Source: Cutibacterium avidum ATCC 25577 (GTDB lineage Bacteria; Actinomycetota; Actinomycetes; Propionibacteriales; Propionibacteriaceae). From it: 64,000 bases of DNA. A program made the position numbers and the translations under genes. This document shows positions 62,528 through 64,000 of the stretch, piece after piece. The notes below the pieces were generated by a model, which ran no database searches, was not told the origin of the DNA, and saw nothing but the letters and a program-made list of their open reading frames with translations. The DNA lies in contig NZ_JH165054.1 in assembly GCF_000227295.1 (NCBI RefSeq), positions 1,486,550 through 1,550,549 on the forward strand, given 5' to 3'. Every line of letters begins with the position of its first letter. The first letter of the stretch is position 1.

Positions 62528-64000
62528 TCAGCTGACGAGGACCTCGACGCTCGGGTCTGCCAGCTCCAGAGCAGCCTTGCGGGCCTCCTCGGGGCTGGAC
62601 GCAGCCAGCGCGGCCTCGGCGATCTGGCGGCACTGATCCAGGCTGTGGCGTGACAGGGTGGCCTTGACAGCGGTGATCTTGCCGGCGGCCATCGACAATG
62701 AACGCACGCCAACGCCGACGAGAACCAGAGCCAACAGGGGGTCGCCGGCAGCCTCGCCACACACTCCGATGAGACGCTCGCCCGCTCCATCACAAGTGGC
62801 CTTGACCAACTGGATGACGGCAGGCTGCCACGGCGTCAGGAGCTCGGCCAACTCGCCCTGCAGGCGGTCAGCCGCCATGGCGTACTGGGTGAGGTCATTG
62901 GTGCCGATGGACGCGAAGTCCACCGTCTCCAGCACCTGGGCCGAGCGCAGGGCCGTCGAGGGTACCTCGACCATGATGCCGACCGTCTTGATCCCAGCGG
63001 CGTGGGCACGCGAGGAGAACCACTCGGCCTCAGCCCTCGTGGCGACCATCGGAGCCATGACATAGGGGTCACGACCAGTCTGCTCAGCAGCCTTGGCGAG
63101 AGCCTCGAGCTGGGCGTCGATGAGGTCGGTGCGCACCTGGGACAGGCGTAGACCACGGCGTCCCAAGGCCGGGTTCTCCTCCGGGCCGAGGTCGGCGAAG
63201 GCCAGCGGCTTGTCGGCACCAGCGTCGAGGGTGCGGAAGACAACCTTGGCTCCCTCGTCGAAGGTCTTGAGCACGGTGGCGTAGGCCTCCGTCTGTTCGT
63301 TGACGGTCGGAGCATCTTGACGATCGAGGAAGAGGAACTCGGTGCGGAACAGACCAACTCCCTCGGCGCCCTTCTTCTTCGCCGTGGGGGCGTCGGACGG
63401 GCTGCCGATGTTGGCCAGGACCAGGACGCGCTCACCGTCTGACAGCGTGGCGTCGCCCTCGGGGGCGGACGCCAGCACCTCGGCGCGACGGTTCGCGCGT
63501 GAGGTCAGCTCGGCGACGGCGGCCTCATCGGGCTCGACGAGAACGGTTCCGGTGACGCCGTCGAGGGCCAGGGGGGTGCCGTCCTCGATCTCGCGAGCCT
63601 CGCTGCATCGGACCACGGCCGGGATACCGATCTGGGAGGCCAGGATTGCGGTGTGGCTCGTCGGTCCGCCAGCAGCGGTGATGAGGCCGCGGACCAGATC
63701 AGGATTGAGGGTCGCGGTGTCGGCCGGGGCGAGGTCCTCGGCGACGAGGATCACGGGCGAGTCAAACGACGGGACGCCGGGCTCAGGCAGGCCTTGCATG
63801 ACCGCGACGGCGCGGTCACGGACGTTGCGCAGGTCGGTGACGCGCTCGGCGAGATAGCCGCCGGCAGCACCCAGTTGGGCGCAGAAGTCGTCGAAGGCGG
63901 CCCAGAGAGCGTGGGCAGGTCCATGTCCGTCAGTCAGGTGGGACTTGATGCTGGTGAGCAGTCCCGGGTCGCGGGCCATCATCGCGGTGGCCTGCAGGAC
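62528..64000 (-). CDS. ptsI: PTS enzyme I (phosphoenolpyruvate-protein phosphotransferase), 5' end cut by window
   Basis: The last 490 residues of EI are present; the start lies beyond base 64000. The phosphorylated His is in GGPTSHTAILA. PEP-site segments are VGLFRTEFLFL, FRTLDAGADKPL, and TNDLTQYAMA, and the C-terminal Cys is in IGVCGEAAGDP. It takes phosphate from PEP to HPr, the source for the EIIA-EIICB system at 4381-6404. About 80 residues are missing relative to a full EI. Confidence 0.96.
   Translation of the reverse strand, partial: VLQATAMMARDPGLLTSIKSHLTDGHGPAHALWAAFDDFCAQLGAAGGYLAERVTDLRNVRDRAVAVMQGLPEPGVPSFDSPVILVAEDLAPADTATLNPDLVRGLITAAGGPTSHTAILASQIGIPAVVRCSEAREIEDGTPLALDGVTGTVLVEPDEAAVAELTSRANRRAEVLASAPEGDATLSDGERVLVLANIGSPSDAPTAKKKGAEGVGLFRTEFLFLDRQDAPTVNEQTEAYATVLKTFDEGAKVVFRTLDAGADKPLAFADLGPEENPALGRRGLRLSQVRTDLIDAQLEALAKAAEQTGRDPYVMAPMVATRAEAEWFSSRAHAAGIKTVGIMVEVPSTALRSAQVLETVDFASIGTNDLTQYAMAADRLQGELAELLTPWQPAVIQLVKATCDGAGERLIGVCGEAAGDPLLALVLVGVGVRSLSMAAGKITAVKATLSRHSLDQCRQIAEAALAASSPEEARKAALELADPSVEVLVS

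Overview
The window is a high-GC actinobacterial chromosome segment, most like Propionibacteriaceae and specifically the Cutibacterium/Propionibacterium group. The clues are mycothione reductase, an orphan GlnR-type regulator, the bS22 ribosomal peptide, the coproporphyrin branch of haem synthesis, and a ferrochelatase-HemQ fusion that I recall from propionibacteria. No rRNA, tRNA, CRISPR array, insertion sequence or prophage is visible. The content is almost all chromosomal core or near-core genes, so the interest lies in unusual fusions and in regulatory RNA and DNA structure. Species assignment is inference.

Layout. 1-3740 (+): tail of a 5-oxoprolinase subunit C gene, a DHA2 drug exporter, an SDR39U1-type epimerase and a rhomboid protease. 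3783-7212 (-): a nanE-PTS operon (ManNAc-6-P epimerase, EIICB, EIIA) that ends with a LicT/BglG-type antiterminator lacking most of PRD1. It is preceded by an RNA antiterminator (RAT)-like stem-loop and a terminator-like hairpin. 7271-8679 (-): a P-loop kinase and mutY. 8693-18976: a haem locus, with hemE-cgoX-hemC-hemD-hemB-hemL on the minus strand and hemA and a hemH-hemQ fusion divergent on the plus strand. 18977-24746: a membrane-anchored unknown protein, then disA, radA, NAD-malic enzyme and a VOC protein. 24902-29685 (+): a TIM-barrel isomerase, proline dehydrogenase, CPBP protein, asd, proC and bS22. 29704-37898 (+): a glutaredoxin, a CobA-HemD fusion (a second uroporphyrinogen-III synthase), a phosphatase, the System II cytochrome c maturation set (ResA-like, CcdA, ResB, CcsA), and a membrane-spanning sigma-like/GerMN/Gmad2 fusion.

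37902-43070 (-): ilvD-ilvA-SDR behind a leader ORF and strong hairpin, plus a polytopic membrane protein with a Met/His/Gly repeat. 43346-44746 (+): mycothione reductase. 45074-48845 (-): a cobalamin-riboswitch-controlled BtuCDF-type ABC transporter with a translationally coupled methyltransferase. 49105-57110 (-): a phosphate island of pstS-pstC-pstA-pstB, a Nudix/phosphatase, ppk and a GlnR-like regulator. 57203-60192: an NADase-type glycan-binding protein, dtd, a possible leaderless micropeptide, a FABP/nitrobindin protein and a YgfZ-like protein. 60233-64000: a sugar transferase, an SDR, a 92-nt hairpin and the 5'-truncated ptsI.

How the genes work together. All steps from glutamyl-tRNA to haem by the coproporphyrin route are present. 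They sit with cytochrome c haem-ligation genes, a sirohaem/cobalamin entry fusion (CobA-HemD) and B12 uptake, so the window is rich in tetrapyrrole functions. The Pst, Ppk and GlnR-like genes form a phosphate/polyphosphate block. The two PTS loci (EIICB-EIIA and EI) belong to one phosphorelay. The strongest candidates for something new are the membrane-tethered sigma-like fusion at 36450-37898, the internal translation start inside hemH-hemQ, the RAT plus PRD1-less antiterminator, and several unexplained operator-like repeats and hairpins.
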